A program made the translations under genes and the position numbers. Below are positions 1 to 7,154 of a DNA stretch of 11,516 nt, piece after piece; the stretch's first letter is position 1, and each line of letters starts with the position of its first letter. The stretch comes from JAFAGX01 sp035624085 (GTDB taxonomy: Bacteria > Acidobacteriota > Terriglobia > Terriglobales > Acidobacteriaceae), in assembly GCA_035624085.1 (NCBI GenBank), contig DASPSE010000079.1:1-11516 (forward strand), given 5' to 3'. The notes beneath the pieces were generated by a model. That model searched no databases. It saw nothing but the letters and a program-made list of their open reading frames with translations, and was not told the DNA's origin.

Positions 1-459
1 ACCAGCAGGTATGACGATAGCGGGTACCGAGGGATCGGGAGTTTGGCCCGGCGCCGTTGTCAGGGTGAACGCGAGATAGACGTTGGCTGAAACGCCCGGT
101 GCAGGCTGATATCCGATCAGCCGTGACAATTCAGTCGCCGACCGCAGTTGCGTCGCGGTGCGAAGATAATTTTCATTGGCCAGACGCTCCTGATAGAAGG
201 TCAGGATGTCCAGCATGATCGCCGTGGCATCGAGAAATGCGATGGTGAAATCGTCATCACAACGGGTTTGCAGCCGGGAAAGAGCCGGATAATCGGAACT
301 CGACAACCGGGCCAACATCGTCTCTTTGAAGGTAGCCCACACACCCGCGCGGTAGGTTAGCGAGGGGAGCCCTGATGCATTGTTGATCTGCTGGGGCGTT
401 TGCACGCTCGTGCCAGCACAGCAACCGCATTCGCAAGTGGATGTTCCCGTGCAGCTCAT
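1..459 (-). CDS. Large eCIS baseplate protein, second wedge (gp7/Afp12-position), 3' end beyond window
   Basis: The frame runs open from an ATG at 459 to the window's left edge, giving 153 codons with no stop. An in-frame TAG lies six codons upstream, so this ATG is the first usable start. The visible protein has a Cys-rich head (MSCTGTSTCECGCC), then the family's conserved opening: LTYRAGVWATFKETMLARLS, a DDDFTIAFLDATAIMLDILTFYQE helix pair, and ENYLRTAT..LRSATELSRLIGY. I recognise this as the 'putative baseplate assembly protein' that follows the gp6-like wedge in many eCIS loci, where it helps form the baseplate wedge or ring. It lies 57 bases downstream of the gp6-like stop. There is no strong Shine-Dalgarno, only a GAGAG about 10 bases before the ATG. 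The role assignment rests on family memory and position; the C-terminal part cannot be judged. Confidence 0.85.
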   Translation of the reverse strand, partial: MSCTGTSTCECGCCAGTSVQTPQQINNASGLPSLTYRAGVWATFKETMLARLSSSDYPALSRLQTRCDDDFTIAFLDATAIMLDILTFYQERLANENYLRTATQLRSATELSRLIGYQPAPGVSANVYLAFTLTTAPGQTPDPSVPAIVIPAG

Positions 460-516
460 AACCTGATCGCTCTCGATCTAAGAAACTTCACAAACCGGCG
501 GTACAGAATCTCCGCT

Positions 517-3500
517 TCACTTTCCGCCTCGCATCCACAGCGTCAACTGGCCGTGGGCGGGATAATTCGGGTTATTCTCCAACCGTGCTACCTGCAATGG
601 ACCGAGATTTATTTCGCCAGCGTCGAGGTACTGCGTCGTGTCAACACCCTGCGGCTGGAATTTAACGGCCATGACGCTAACCACCCCGGCCACTGGCTGG
701 GCCTTAGCATAAACACTGCTCAAGTAAACGGTCTGCCCGAAGGTAAAGTTATCGGGATAGAAAAGTCCTGTCTGACCGTTAGGCAGAATCTGGCTTCCCA
801 GGACCGCTAACAGGGATTGCTCAACATCACTCCGGAAATAACTCGGATCCACCAGCACCGCCAAAACAATCTCCAACGACACGTACTGCGGCGATTCAAG
901 TTCCAGATCCTGACCCGCAAGGCGGTAGCGCTGCAGGTTTTGCTGGAGCGTCGACTGCAAGGCCGGTGTGAGCTTCCCGCCTCCTTGCGGCTGTGCGGCG
1001 ATGAAAACGGTGTACCAGCTCCCCGTCCAGCGCAGCGTGGCGACGGCCTGATCCACTTGCGAGTTTTCCTCGGTTCTGTTTTCGTAATCGGCCAGGGTAA
1101 TAGCGCGATCCTGGGTCAAGAAAGCTTGCGGCGCGCGGCGGCGAATCTGGTCATTAGTTTCGGGGTCGGTCCCTCCCATAGCTGGCAGAGGATTGGTCGC
1201 GGACATACCGGGAACAGCCGACTGCAACTGCAGACTTCCGGCTCCGATGTTTCCCGCGGTTCCGTTGCCGATCCGATAATTGGCGGTGAAGACGGTTCCC
1301 TCATCTGGGATTTGCCCGTTTGTGCCATCGCCGAAGCGCAGCGTGGCCGTGCCATCCGATTCCACCTCGACTACGAAGACCGGATCGAACTCGCCGCTCT
1401 CCAGCAAATCCTGTTGCGGTGTCCAAGTGGTTGTGACGCTTTCGTCCACGGTTCCTGCCAGCGTGATTACCGGTATCGCGTAAACAGCCTCGAAGTTCAG
1501 CAGATCGCTGGCCGAAAGGCCGGACTCCGGAACCTGGGCAAAGCCCTTAACATCTACCAGTTCAGAAGCGTCGTTGATCTGTTCCGAGGCGCTCGATAGC
1601 GTGAGGTTTTCGAAACTCTCCGTTACGACTGGGAGCGTCACACCGATTCCCACCGGGGACGGGTTATAAACTACCTCAAGGTCGAAATACCCGGAATTTG
1701 CACCGGCTTGGACTTGCACACCGAACAGTGGCGGCCAGGTCGCAGGATTCGTGGGTTGAACCGTCAGGTAGGTCGTCCCTTGGCTGTCCTGCAGGTTTAC
1801 CGATCCGGTATTCGAGAGCATGGTCGGTGCTGCGGGGAAACCCGAGGGCGTTTCTGGCGCCGGAGCCTGCACCTGGATCAATTTGGAATTGGTGTTGATC
1901 TGCGTGACCGCATAGCTTGTGTCGGCGGCGTTCAACGAGAGGTTCGTAAACACCTCCACCGCGATCTTCTTTTTTATACCTGCAGCTCCTTCAGGTGGGT
2001 TGTAGACCACCGATAGATCGATGTTGGCCGGAGTCGTTGAATTGGCGTTGACAACCACGCCGAATAGCGACGGCCATCCTCCCGGGTTTGTCGTCTGAAG
2101 AGTGAGGCTGACGTAACCAGCAGCATTTTGCAGCGAAACCAGCCCGCCAAGCGGAACCACGGCAGGAGTTACCGGGGTTCCTGCGCCCGGAGTCGTTGAA
2201 AACAGCGGCCCGATTGCCAATGGCACTGCCTGCGTAACCGGGCTGTCCGGAATTCTTGGGCGAAAGCGCACGGGCACTGGCGTGGGCGACTGGCTCTGGC
2301 ACCGATCCGCTGCTGGCTGCGCCGCGTAGTACAGGCTCGGCGCAGGCACAGTGCCGAGTGGTTCTCCGGAGAATGACAGTCCGTGATCCGCCAACACCAC
2401 GTTCCCCAGCGCCACGCTGACGTCCGGCAAACTATGCGATTGCCCCCAAGAATCCACGTAAGTTGAGGAAATGCAGAGCGCGAATGGGAGTGCATCGGCC
2501 TCAGACCACTGAATCTCGGTCACCGTGGCCGGCGGCTGCCCGGAGATTGACACCGGGTTGCCCATGATATCGAAGAGCGGATCCACCAGCGTGTTCCCAT
2601 TAGCATCTTGGGTGGTGACTTGGGTGAGCCTTACTGCGCAGCGATGGCGGAGATCTGCATCCGCCGGATCTCCCGTTTGCGGACCGATGTTCTCCTGGAA
2701 AATGAGGACGTCTCCCTGGTGTAGATTCGGGAATGTACCCAACAGCGTGGCTTCGGTGCTTCCTTGCGGCAGGCAGCAATTACCGTCGCCCCAGGCGTAG
2801 AAGTTCATCAGGTTGTGTTCCGGGTACAGCAGCGCGTCATGCATCGGCTCGAAAAACTGAACGCCTGCCAGGAGCGCTGCTTCCAAATTTCCGGAAGCGA
2901 TCGCGAGATTGGCGGGCGCTGGGGGCGGCGTGCAAAGGGAAGTCACGGTACGATCGAGGAAAACGGCCTGTCCTGCATTTCCCGAAATCTGAAAACAGAC
3001 CCACACACGCGCATTGCAGCCGTCCTGCACCTGGTAATCCACCAGCAGGGCGTGACGCCGAAGTGAGATCCGGCTTCGCGCCGTTTCCAGGTAGGCCTCC
3101 GTAGCGATTGCATCCTGGCGGTAGCTCATGCAATCGGCCACATACGCGATGAGCTCGGCCAGAACAACTCCCAAGTCTGCCTCGCTGGTGCCTGCCCAGG
3201 TCGGCAGCAGCTGGTTCAGGCGGTCGAGGGCGATCGTGCGGAAGCTGCCGTAATCCTTTGCCAGATAATTGATCGCCGGCGGCGTGGGCAGCGATGAAGA
3301 ACAGGGCGGAGACTGGGGATTGCAATCAAAATCCGGGCCGCACTCGACCTTAAACGAGAACTGGACTTCGGCTAATTGCGGATCGAAGCCCACCAGCACC
3401 TGCGTAAGGCCTGTAGTCCCCTGTTCCTCCGCTGCGGCCGCCTGCTCCCGGTCATTGACCAGTTGTAACGTGTAAGGGGAAAAATCTCCGGCAGAACTGG

Positions 3501-4299
3501 TTTGCACCAGAAGCACATTCGCGGCATCGGGGAGAGACGTGAAATATTTTTGCTGAGCGGCTGTCCAATTCGCCGGCGGCGCGGTTGCTTGCATGGCCCA
3601 AACAGCGCTGATCCCTGTGATGCTTTCTCCGCCCGTGATGAGCACATTCTCCGCCGATAAGAGAATGACGATGTTCAGAGTGCATCCGGAGCCGCTGCCC
3701 CCAGTGGTTGCCACTCCCGTTGCCGTGCTGTAGTTTGATCCGTTTTGCGACAGTGCAACCCCGGTCACTCCGCCGGAAGTGGAGACCGACGTGACGGTGA
3801 CGCTCGCTGTCCCGCTCGAGCCGCTCTGCGCAATCGTAAGAACGTCGCCGGTGGCATAGTCCGTTCCCGCTGTATAAACGGCGACCGCTCCTACGCCAGA
3901 AGACAAAGGCAACGGATTCAGGCAATGGACCACGAGAATCTGTTGCCATGGCAGACCCAGGGCGACAGCATCTGAGTAATCCACAACCTCGAGGTAGTCG
4001 ATACCATTGGGGGTGAAAACATTCAGTGTGCAACCCGAGCCATGACCGCCATTGGTGGGTAGATTGACGGCTGTAATGTAGCCCGTGCCGTTTTGCGAAA
4101 GAGAAATCGAACTCACCCCACCTGAAGCTGAAATGCTCGTGACCGTGGCGGTAGCAGTTCCGTTCGAGCCGCTCGGGGCAACAGTCAGCACGTCCCCTGC
4201 GCTATAGTCGCTCCCCGGAACACAAATGGTGAGCGCGGCTATAGAGGTCGCGTTCAGTACCGCAGCTTTGCGGTTTTCATTGCAGCAGCTATAGATCAC
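517..4299 (-). CDS. gp6/baseplate-J-like wedge protein with four inserted repeat modules
   Basis: This 1260-residue protein matches the first large 'putative baseplate assembly protein' of eCIS clusters (gp6/Afp11 role), which joins spike and sheath in the baseplate. Family landmarks in order are a CC-containing head (MIYSCCNENRK), PNGIDYLEVVD (98-107), a conserved helical block from about 343 (INYLAKDYGSF, ADLGVVLAELIAYVADCMSYRQDA, RRHALLVDYQVQDGCNARVWV), a Cys-rich stretch before it (CGPDFDCNPQSPPC), LRFGDG near 985 and a C-terminal baseplate-J region. Between these landmarks sit four extra modules: 66-residue repeats at 29-94 and 145-210, and a second pair at 721-811 and 834-918. Without them the length would be near 950, closer to what I recall for relatives. 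The ATG overlaps the gp25-like gene's TGA by 4 bases, suggesting coupled translation. Family identity is secure; the functional analogy to gp6 is inference. Confidence 0.93.
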   Translation of the reverse strand: MIYSCCNENRKAAVLNATSIAALTICVPGSDYSAGDVLTVAPSGSNGTATATVTSISASGGVSSISLSQNGTGYITAVNLPTNGGHGSGCTLNVFTPNGIDYLEVVDYSDAVALGLPWQQILVVHCLNPLPLSSGVGAVAVYTAGTDYATGDVLTIAQSGSSGTASVTVTSVSTSGGVTGVALSQNGSNYSTATGVATTGGSGSGCTLNIVILLSAENVLITGGESITGISAVWAMQATAPPANWTAAQQKYFTSLPDAANVLLVQTSSAGDFSPYTLQLVNDREQAAAAEEQGTTGLTQVLVGFDPQLAEVQFSFKVECGPDFDCNPQSPPCSSSLPTPPAINYLAKDYGSFRTIALDRLNQLLPTWAGTSEADLGVVLAELIAYVADCMSYRQDAIATEAYLETARSRISLRRHALLVDYQVQDGCNARVWVCFQISGNAGQAVFLDRTVTSLCTPPPAPANLAIASGNLEAALLAGVQFFEPMHDALLYPEHNLMNFYAWGDGNCCLPQGSTEATLLGTFPNLHQGDVLIFQENIGPQTGDPADADLRHRCAVRLTQVTTQDANGNTLVDPLFDIMGNPVSISGQPPATVTEIQWSEADALPFALCISSTYVDSWGQSHSLPDVSVALGNVVLADHGLSFSGEPLGTVPAPSLYYAAQPAADRCQSQSPTPVPVRFRPRIPDSPVTQAVPLAIGPLFSTTPGAGTPVTPAVVPLGGLVSLQNAAGYVSLTLQTTNPGGWPSLFGVVVNANSTTPANIDLSVVYNPPEGAAGIKKKIAVEVFTNLSLNAADTSYAVTQINTNSKLIQVQAPAPETPSGFPAAPTMLSNTGSVNLQDSQGTTYLTVQPTNPATWPPLFGVQVQAGANSGYFDLEVVYNPSPVGIGVTLPVVTESFENLTLSSASEQINDASELVDVKGFAQVPESGLSASDLLNFEAVYAIPVITLAGTVDESVTTTWTPQQDLLESGEFDPVFVVEVESDGTATLRFGDGTNGQIPDEGTVFTANYRIGNGTAGNIGAGSLQLQSAVPGMSATNPLPAMGGTDPETNDQIRRRAPQAFLTQDRAITLADYENRTEENSQVDQAVATLRWTGSWYTVFIAAQPQGGGKLTPALQSTLQQNLQRYRLAGQDLELESPQYVSLEIVLAVLVDPSYFRSDVEQSLLAVLGSQILPNGQTGLFYPDNFTFGQTVYLSSVYAKAQPVAGVVSVMAVKFQPQGVDTTQYLDAGEINLGPLQVARLENNPNYPAHGQLTLWMRGGK
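1546..1800 (-). repeat. Internal repeat module, copy 2 (type B)
   Basis: Residues 834-918 of the gp6-like protein are a diverged second copy of the type B module, joined to the first by about 22 linker residues (PAPETPSGFPAAP and flanks). Conserved landmarks are VNLQ, LTVQPTNP, WPPLFGV, FDLEVVYNP and ESFENLTL. After it the family sequence resumes (LLNFEAVYAIPVITLAG). Unlike type A, these two copies sit side by side at a single insertion point. Confidence 0.8.
1867..2139 (-). repeat. Internal repeat module, copy 1 (type B)
   Basis: Residues 721-811 of the gp6-like protein share with the next module the pattern V-x-LQ, LT-x-Q-x-TNP, WP-x-LFGV, DL-x-VVYNP, a later E-x-F-x-NL-x-L and a closing N-x-x-S-x-L. 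Predicted β-rich from alternating hydrophobic and polar residues. It follows a conserved stretch (FRPRIPDSPVTQAVPL) that in relatives normally leads soon into the segment containing AVYAIPVITL. Confidence 0.8.
3670..3867 (-). repeat. Inserted β-repeat module, copy 2 (type A)
   Basis: Residues 145-210 of the gp6-like protein run from GTDYATGDVLTI to SGSGCTLNI and are the partner of copy 1. The invariant core includes the GDVLT motif, the SQNG turn and the GSGCTLN end. It interrupts a second place in the conserved N-terminal region, between HCLNPLPLS and the ENVLITGGESITGISAVWA strand. The copies are 150 bases apart and separated by conserved baseplate sequence, so this is not a simple in-place tandem expansion. 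Confidence 0.85.
4018..4215 (-). repeat. Inserted β-repeat module, copy 1 (type A)
   Basis: Residues 29-94 of the gp6-like protein run from GSDYSAGDVLTV to HGSGCTLNV. By eye, 42 of 66 positions are identical to copy 2, with no gap. The Gly/Ser/Thr/Val-rich composition with a G-x-D/G-Y-x-x-GDVLT opening resembles short β-modules scattered through phage tail and surface proteins. It separates the family's N-terminal head (ending near AAVLNAT) from PNGIDYLEVVD, which in relatives I recall follows almost directly, so it looks like a loop insertion. Confidence 0.85.
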
Positions 4300-4673
4300 G
4301 AGTAATTCCCATACACGAAGGTCTGCACCTGGGTCACGTCGCTGGCCAGTGGCGTGTACGTGACCGTCACGGTTAATACCTCATTCTGCGAGGACGCCAC
4401 CACCGACTGAACTTTCACGTAATTGCCCAGCCACTTTTGCAGGGCCGCTTGCACTGTGAACTGGGTGGCAGCTGCCATTTCCAAGCTGTTCGGTGTGAAG
4501 TTGAGTTGCGACAGGCCGCTTCCAAAATCGGGGATGTTCACCCGCTCGCCCGGCGAAGTGAAAAGCACCTGCTCGATGAGCTGGGTCAGATAGTCCTGCA
4601 GGTTGGCTTCCTGCGTTCGCTGGCGGCCGTCGAATTGATAAGGAAAGAAAAGATTCATGGCTGTAGCACTCAT
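4296..4673 (-). CDS. gp25-like baseplate wedge protein
   Basis: This 125-residue protein belongs to the T4 gp25/IraD-type lysozyme-like wedge family, which links the baseplate hub region to the first sheath ring in contractile tails, T6SS (TssE) and eCIS. The diagnostic segment is at 38-53, with SPGERVNIPDFGSGL: the Pro-Gly-Glu-Arg turn (41-44) and the DFG (49-51) are family hallmarks. A helix QDYLTQLIEQVLF precedes it and a β-rich C-terminus follows. Length is normal for the family. The ATG at 4673 has an AAGGAG 14 bases away (4688-4693), rather far; a second ATG at residue 6 (4658) cannot be excluded. It lies 36 bases after the PAAR gene and overlaps the next gene's ATG by 4 bases. Confidence 0.93.
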   Translation of the reverse strand: MSATAMNLFFPYQFDGRQRTQEANLQDYLTQLIEQVLFTSPGERVNIPDFGSGLSQLNFTPNSLEMAAATQFTVQAALQKWLGNYVKVQSVVASSQNEVLTVTVTYTPLASDVTQVQTFVYGNYS

Positions 4674-4709
4674 CCCAGGGTTCAGAACTCCTTCCGTTCT
4701 ATCTCCGCC

Positions 4710-5030
4710 TCAAGTCGCGATTACCAGTGTTTGAGCATTGATCGGCAACAGCGGAGTGCCGGTCGGCACACATGTCGCAGTTCCGGTCAGGATGGCAACC
4801 GGCTGCCCATCGGACATGACTTGCACCGCACCCACAATCCATTGCGCGGTGACGCATGGCCCATTCCCCGCGGGAGGAACAAATGCGCAACCCGCGACCG
4901 CCCAAGGTGCGGCGATGGTGGAAATCGGCATACCGTCGACCAGAACCAAAGGATTCGGGTCGGTGGGAATTGCCTGTCCGCCATGCGAACACATAACGGT
5001 TGCCCCCAAGTGCAGAATCGGTCCTGGCAT
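4710..5030 (-). CDS. PAAR-type spike-tip protein
   Basis: This is a 106-residue protein from ATG 5030. The opening MPGPILHLGATVMCSHGGQA and the later C-x-F-x-P-x-x-G, GPCVTAQW and PLLPINAQTLV segments fit the small PAAR-like proteins that cap the gp5/VgrG spike in eCIS and T6SS. In that family Cys and His near the tip bind a metal ion; here Cys and His in MCSHGG and the Cys residues in AGCAF, GPCV and ATCV are candidates. A longer reading from TTG at 5036 adds two residues, but the GAGGTG at 5039-5044 sits 8 bases from the ATG and favours the shorter form. It lies 66 bases after the gp5-like spike gene, the natural partner for a tip protein. Confidence 0.88.
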   Translation of the reverse strand: MPGPILHLGATVMCSHGGQAIPTDPNPLVLVDGMPISTIAAPWAVAGCAFVPPAGNGPCVTAQWIVGAVQVMSDGQPVAILTGTATCVPTGTPLLPINAQTLVIAT

Positions 5031-5038
5031 GGTCAAAG

Positions 5039-5044
5039 CACCTC
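5039..5044 (-). promoter_or_regulatory. Shine-Dalgarno for the PAAR gene
   Basis: Read on the minus strand this is GAGGTG, 8 bases before the ATG at 5030 and only 2 bases before the alternative TTG at 5036. It decides the start in favour of the ATG. Confidence 0.6.
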
Positions 5045-5096
5045 AGTTGCGACAATCTGATAAAGCACGGCTACCCACCAATCTTTTTCAGCGCCC

Positions 5097-5651
5097 TCAC
5101 CCCAGCACGGTCAAAGAGCCAATATTCACGTCGACGGTGGGGCCAATCAGGGTGATGGTTGCTCCCTGGCCGTTGTCAAGGTAAATGCCGGTTTCGTTCA
5201 CCACGATCATGGCGCCGCTCACGCTCTTGAGCACAATTCCGCCAGTCACCGGAGTCGGCGGTGCATCGCTCACCATCACCATGTTTTCCCCAGTTGTCTG
5301 CAGGACGATGTTCTGTCCTGGCGGGATGGCTGGCGGCGCCGTCGCGAAGATGGGTACGTCATCGACCAATCCCCAGAAGCCACCGGTCCAGATCGGGTAA
5401 TCTGGGTTGCCCTGCTCGAATTCGACCCACACCTGGGATCCGATCGGGGGCACAATGAAGCAGCCCGCCTGAATGCCGGCGGCGGGTACGCAGGGCATCG
5501 CCCAAGTAGAAGGGAGATCGCCCAACACATCCGGGACCTGTACCATGATCCGCCCGATTTGTTCCGGGTCGAGGTTCTCGATCACCAGGCCCCGATACTT
5601 GCCGTAGTAACGTTGCGGTTGTGGTCCTTGTGTTGATTGGTCTGGGTTCAT
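5097..5651 (-). CDS. gp5-like OB-fold spike protein
   Basis: This 184-residue protein is the central spike, the piercing part below the hub. Residues about 15-94 form the gp5/VgrG-type OB fold, seen in YYGKYRGLVIENLDPEQIGR, IMVQVPDV, WAMPCVPAAG, the VPPIGSQVWVEFEQG strand pair and NPDYPIWTGGFWG. The remaining 90 residues have alternating hydrophobic/polar strands with regular Gly (QNIVLQTTGENMVMVSD, GGIVLKSVSGAMIVVN, GIYLDNGQG), fitting a short trimeric β-helix needle. No lysozyme domain is present, unlike T4 gp5. In Afp/PVC one protein carries both hub and spike; here the gp27-like part is the separate upstream gene, whose TGA overlaps this ATG (4 bases). The trimer is inferred from the family. 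Confidence 0.93.
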   Translation of the reverse strand: MNPDQSTQGPQPQRYYGKYRGLVIENLDPEQIGRIMVQVPDVLGDLPSTWAMPCVPAAGIQAGCFIVPPIGSQVWVEFEQGNPDYPIWTGGFWGLVDDVPIFATAPPAIPPGQNIVLQTTGENMVMVSDAPPTPVTGGIVLKSVSGAMIVVNETGIYLDNGQGATITLIGPTVDVNIGSLTVLG

Positions 5652-6793
5652 GGGTTCACCGTTGGAACCGTGGAGACCAGGCCGTTTCGCGTTAGCGTAA
5701 AGTTTTGCTTGTACTCTCCACGTTTGATTTTGTGAGTGACACTCTTGACGTAATAGAGACCATCAAAAGCAGGGCCCGCCCCGCGGACACCCACGAGTTG
5801 TCGCGCATTCAAAATTCCGCCGTAGCGCGTCACATCGAGACTGCCGTCGCAGGAAACCGCTTCGATGTTCTGGGCTGCCTCTGCCATGCCCATCATGATG
5901 GCCTGCGGGATTGGCAGCTTGGCGACGTCTCCGCGAAATGCTTGCAGGTCCGGCGGGATCAAATTCGTGGGCAACGGCGGAATCAGTCCTAGAGGTGGAT
6001 TCAGCGGACTAATTCCAGGAATCGGAATTGGGATGGAAATACCGGTATCCGAGTTATAGATGTAAATCAGCGGAACGCGATTTTTCTCCTGGTCGAAAGT
6101 GAAGCGCAAGCTCTCGACGTTGGTGTACGCGTCCATGTCGGCACTGAGCGCTGGTTGTACCGGGCCGACTTTGACCTGCGGTCCCCAGTACGCCGTGTTC
6201 ATTCCTGGCAGCGGGCCCGCAGCGATGTAGAAGACATAACCCACCTGCGCCGCAAGATCTCGGACATATTGCAGATCGGTGCCCTTCTGGCTCGGTATCT
6301 GGTCGATGGGCAAGGGAACGTAAACCATCACACTGGGAATGATGACGGGCACGATACCGAATGCGATGTACTTGGCCAGAATTATGCCGACTCGAGCTTC
6401 TGCGGGACAGCACGGGAACGGGATGCCGCACCACAGCGTCTGGTCCATGAGCGCGGTCAGGTCTTTGCCGGTGATAGTCAGAGTGGAATTGGAACCCTTG
6501 TCGCCGGGTGCGATCTGATTGTTGGTAATGACGCCATCAATCAGAACATTGGCGACTCCGTTGACGGTCGCGACAAGAATGACCCGCATGAACAACAGCG
6601 GCATCCCTCCAGTCAAGAGAAATAGAATTTGCAGGGGAGACTGTTTGTCGATGCTGAAGGTGAGCTGGAACCCGCTGGTGCCAACATCTTCCACGTGCAC
6701 CTCGACCTCGGCCAATGCGTCGAGCACAGCGCGAGGCACGGGCAGCGGAACGATGGGTCCCATCATCAAGCTCAGTTGGACGCTATCAAGCAC
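5648..6793 (-). CDS. gp27/VgrG-hub-like protein (phage late control D family)
   Basis: This 381-residue protein corresponds to the gp27-like hub on which the spike is mounted. Its N-terminal third has the hub β-barrel pattern (VEVHVEDVGTSGFQLTFSIDK, FMRVILVATVNG, VLIDGVITNNQIAPG, STLTITGKDLTALMDQ). A middle part contains LAAQVGYVFYIA, and the C-terminus has the conserved eCIS hub ending: RYGGILNARQLVGVRGAG, YYVKSVTH (347-354), KRGEYKQNFTLTRNG. The start is GTG at 6793, inside the LysM gene, which ends at 6786, so the overlap is 8 bases. No strong Shine-Dalgarno is seen apart from a G-rich run, so translational coupling is likely. Proline- and isoleucine-rich stretches at about 255-275 look like a flexible loop. 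The family call is firm; the split from gp5 is directly visible. Confidence 0.92.
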   Translation of the reverse strand: MLDSVQLSLMMGPIVPLPVPRAVLDALAEVEVHVEDVGTSGFQLTFSIDKQSPLQILFLLTGGMPLLFMRVILVATVNGVANVLIDGVITNNQIAPGDKGSNSTLTITGKDLTALMDQTLWCGIPFPCCPAEARVGIILAKYIAFGIVPVIIPSVMVYVPLPIDQIPSQKGTDLQYVRDLAAQVGYVFYIAAGPLPGMNTAYWGPQVKVGPVQPALSADMDAYTNVESLRFTFDQEKNRVPLIYIYNSDTGISIPIPIPGISPLNPPLGLIPPLPTNLIPPDLQAFRGDVAKLPIPQAIMMGMAEAAQNIEAVSCDGSLDVTRYGGILNARQLVGVRGAGPAFDGLYYVKSVTHKIKRGEYKQNFTLTRNGLVSTVPTVNP

Positions 6794-7154
6794 CTGAAAC
6801 CCCCGGTACCCCCTGAGGCAGTGTGATATTCAAAGTTGTTCCCGGCGTCGCGACCAGTTTCTCTGGCTTTATGGCACCGTTCGCATCGCAAATCAGCCAG
6901 AACATCAGCGGATCTCCGAGGTACTTGGCCGCCAGGAGATCGAGGCGGTCTCCCTGTTTGACCACGTGCGTCGCCACGGTGGCGAAATTCGGGGTCCCTG
7001 GCTGCGGCACGAAGCGACGCGCCAGATAGGTGATGGTCTGGCCGTTGGGCGCGGTGTACGTCAGCGTGCTCGATCCGTAGTAACGGCTGTCGGTGGGAAA
7101 ACTTACCGCTGGCACCACGCCCATCTGGATCATTGCCTGCAGCGGATATTTCAT
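6786..7154 (-). CDS. Small LysM-domain baseplate protein (Afp7/Pvc7-like C-terminal part)
   Basis: This 122-residue protein has a LysM-like fold at about 63-112 (HVVKQGDRLDLLAAKYLGD, MFWLICDANG, LVATPGTTLNITLP). It is preceded by a family-typical N-terminal segment (FPTDSRYYG, GQTITYLARRFVPQPG). Proteins like this sit between the tube-adaptor gene and the hub gene in many eCIS clusters. LysM folds elsewhere bind glycan, but in contractile particles this one is thought to be structural, at the hub. There is no signal peptide, consistent with a particle component assembled in the cytoplasm. Its ATG overlaps the upstream gene's TGA (7151-7154), and it overlaps the hub gene by 8 bases downstream. 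Confidence 0.92.
   Translation of the reverse strand: MKYPLQAMIQMGVVPAVSFPTDSRYYGSSTLTYTAPNGQTITYLARRFVPQPGTPNFATVATHVVKQGDRLDLLAAKYLGDPLMFWLICDANGAIKPEKLVATPGTTLNITLPQGVPGVSGA

Noticed and set aside
817..1599. 260-codon open frame on the plus strand
   Set aside because: It lies wholly inside the conserved gp6-like gene on the other strand, and its translation shows no recognisable motif; a shadow frame.
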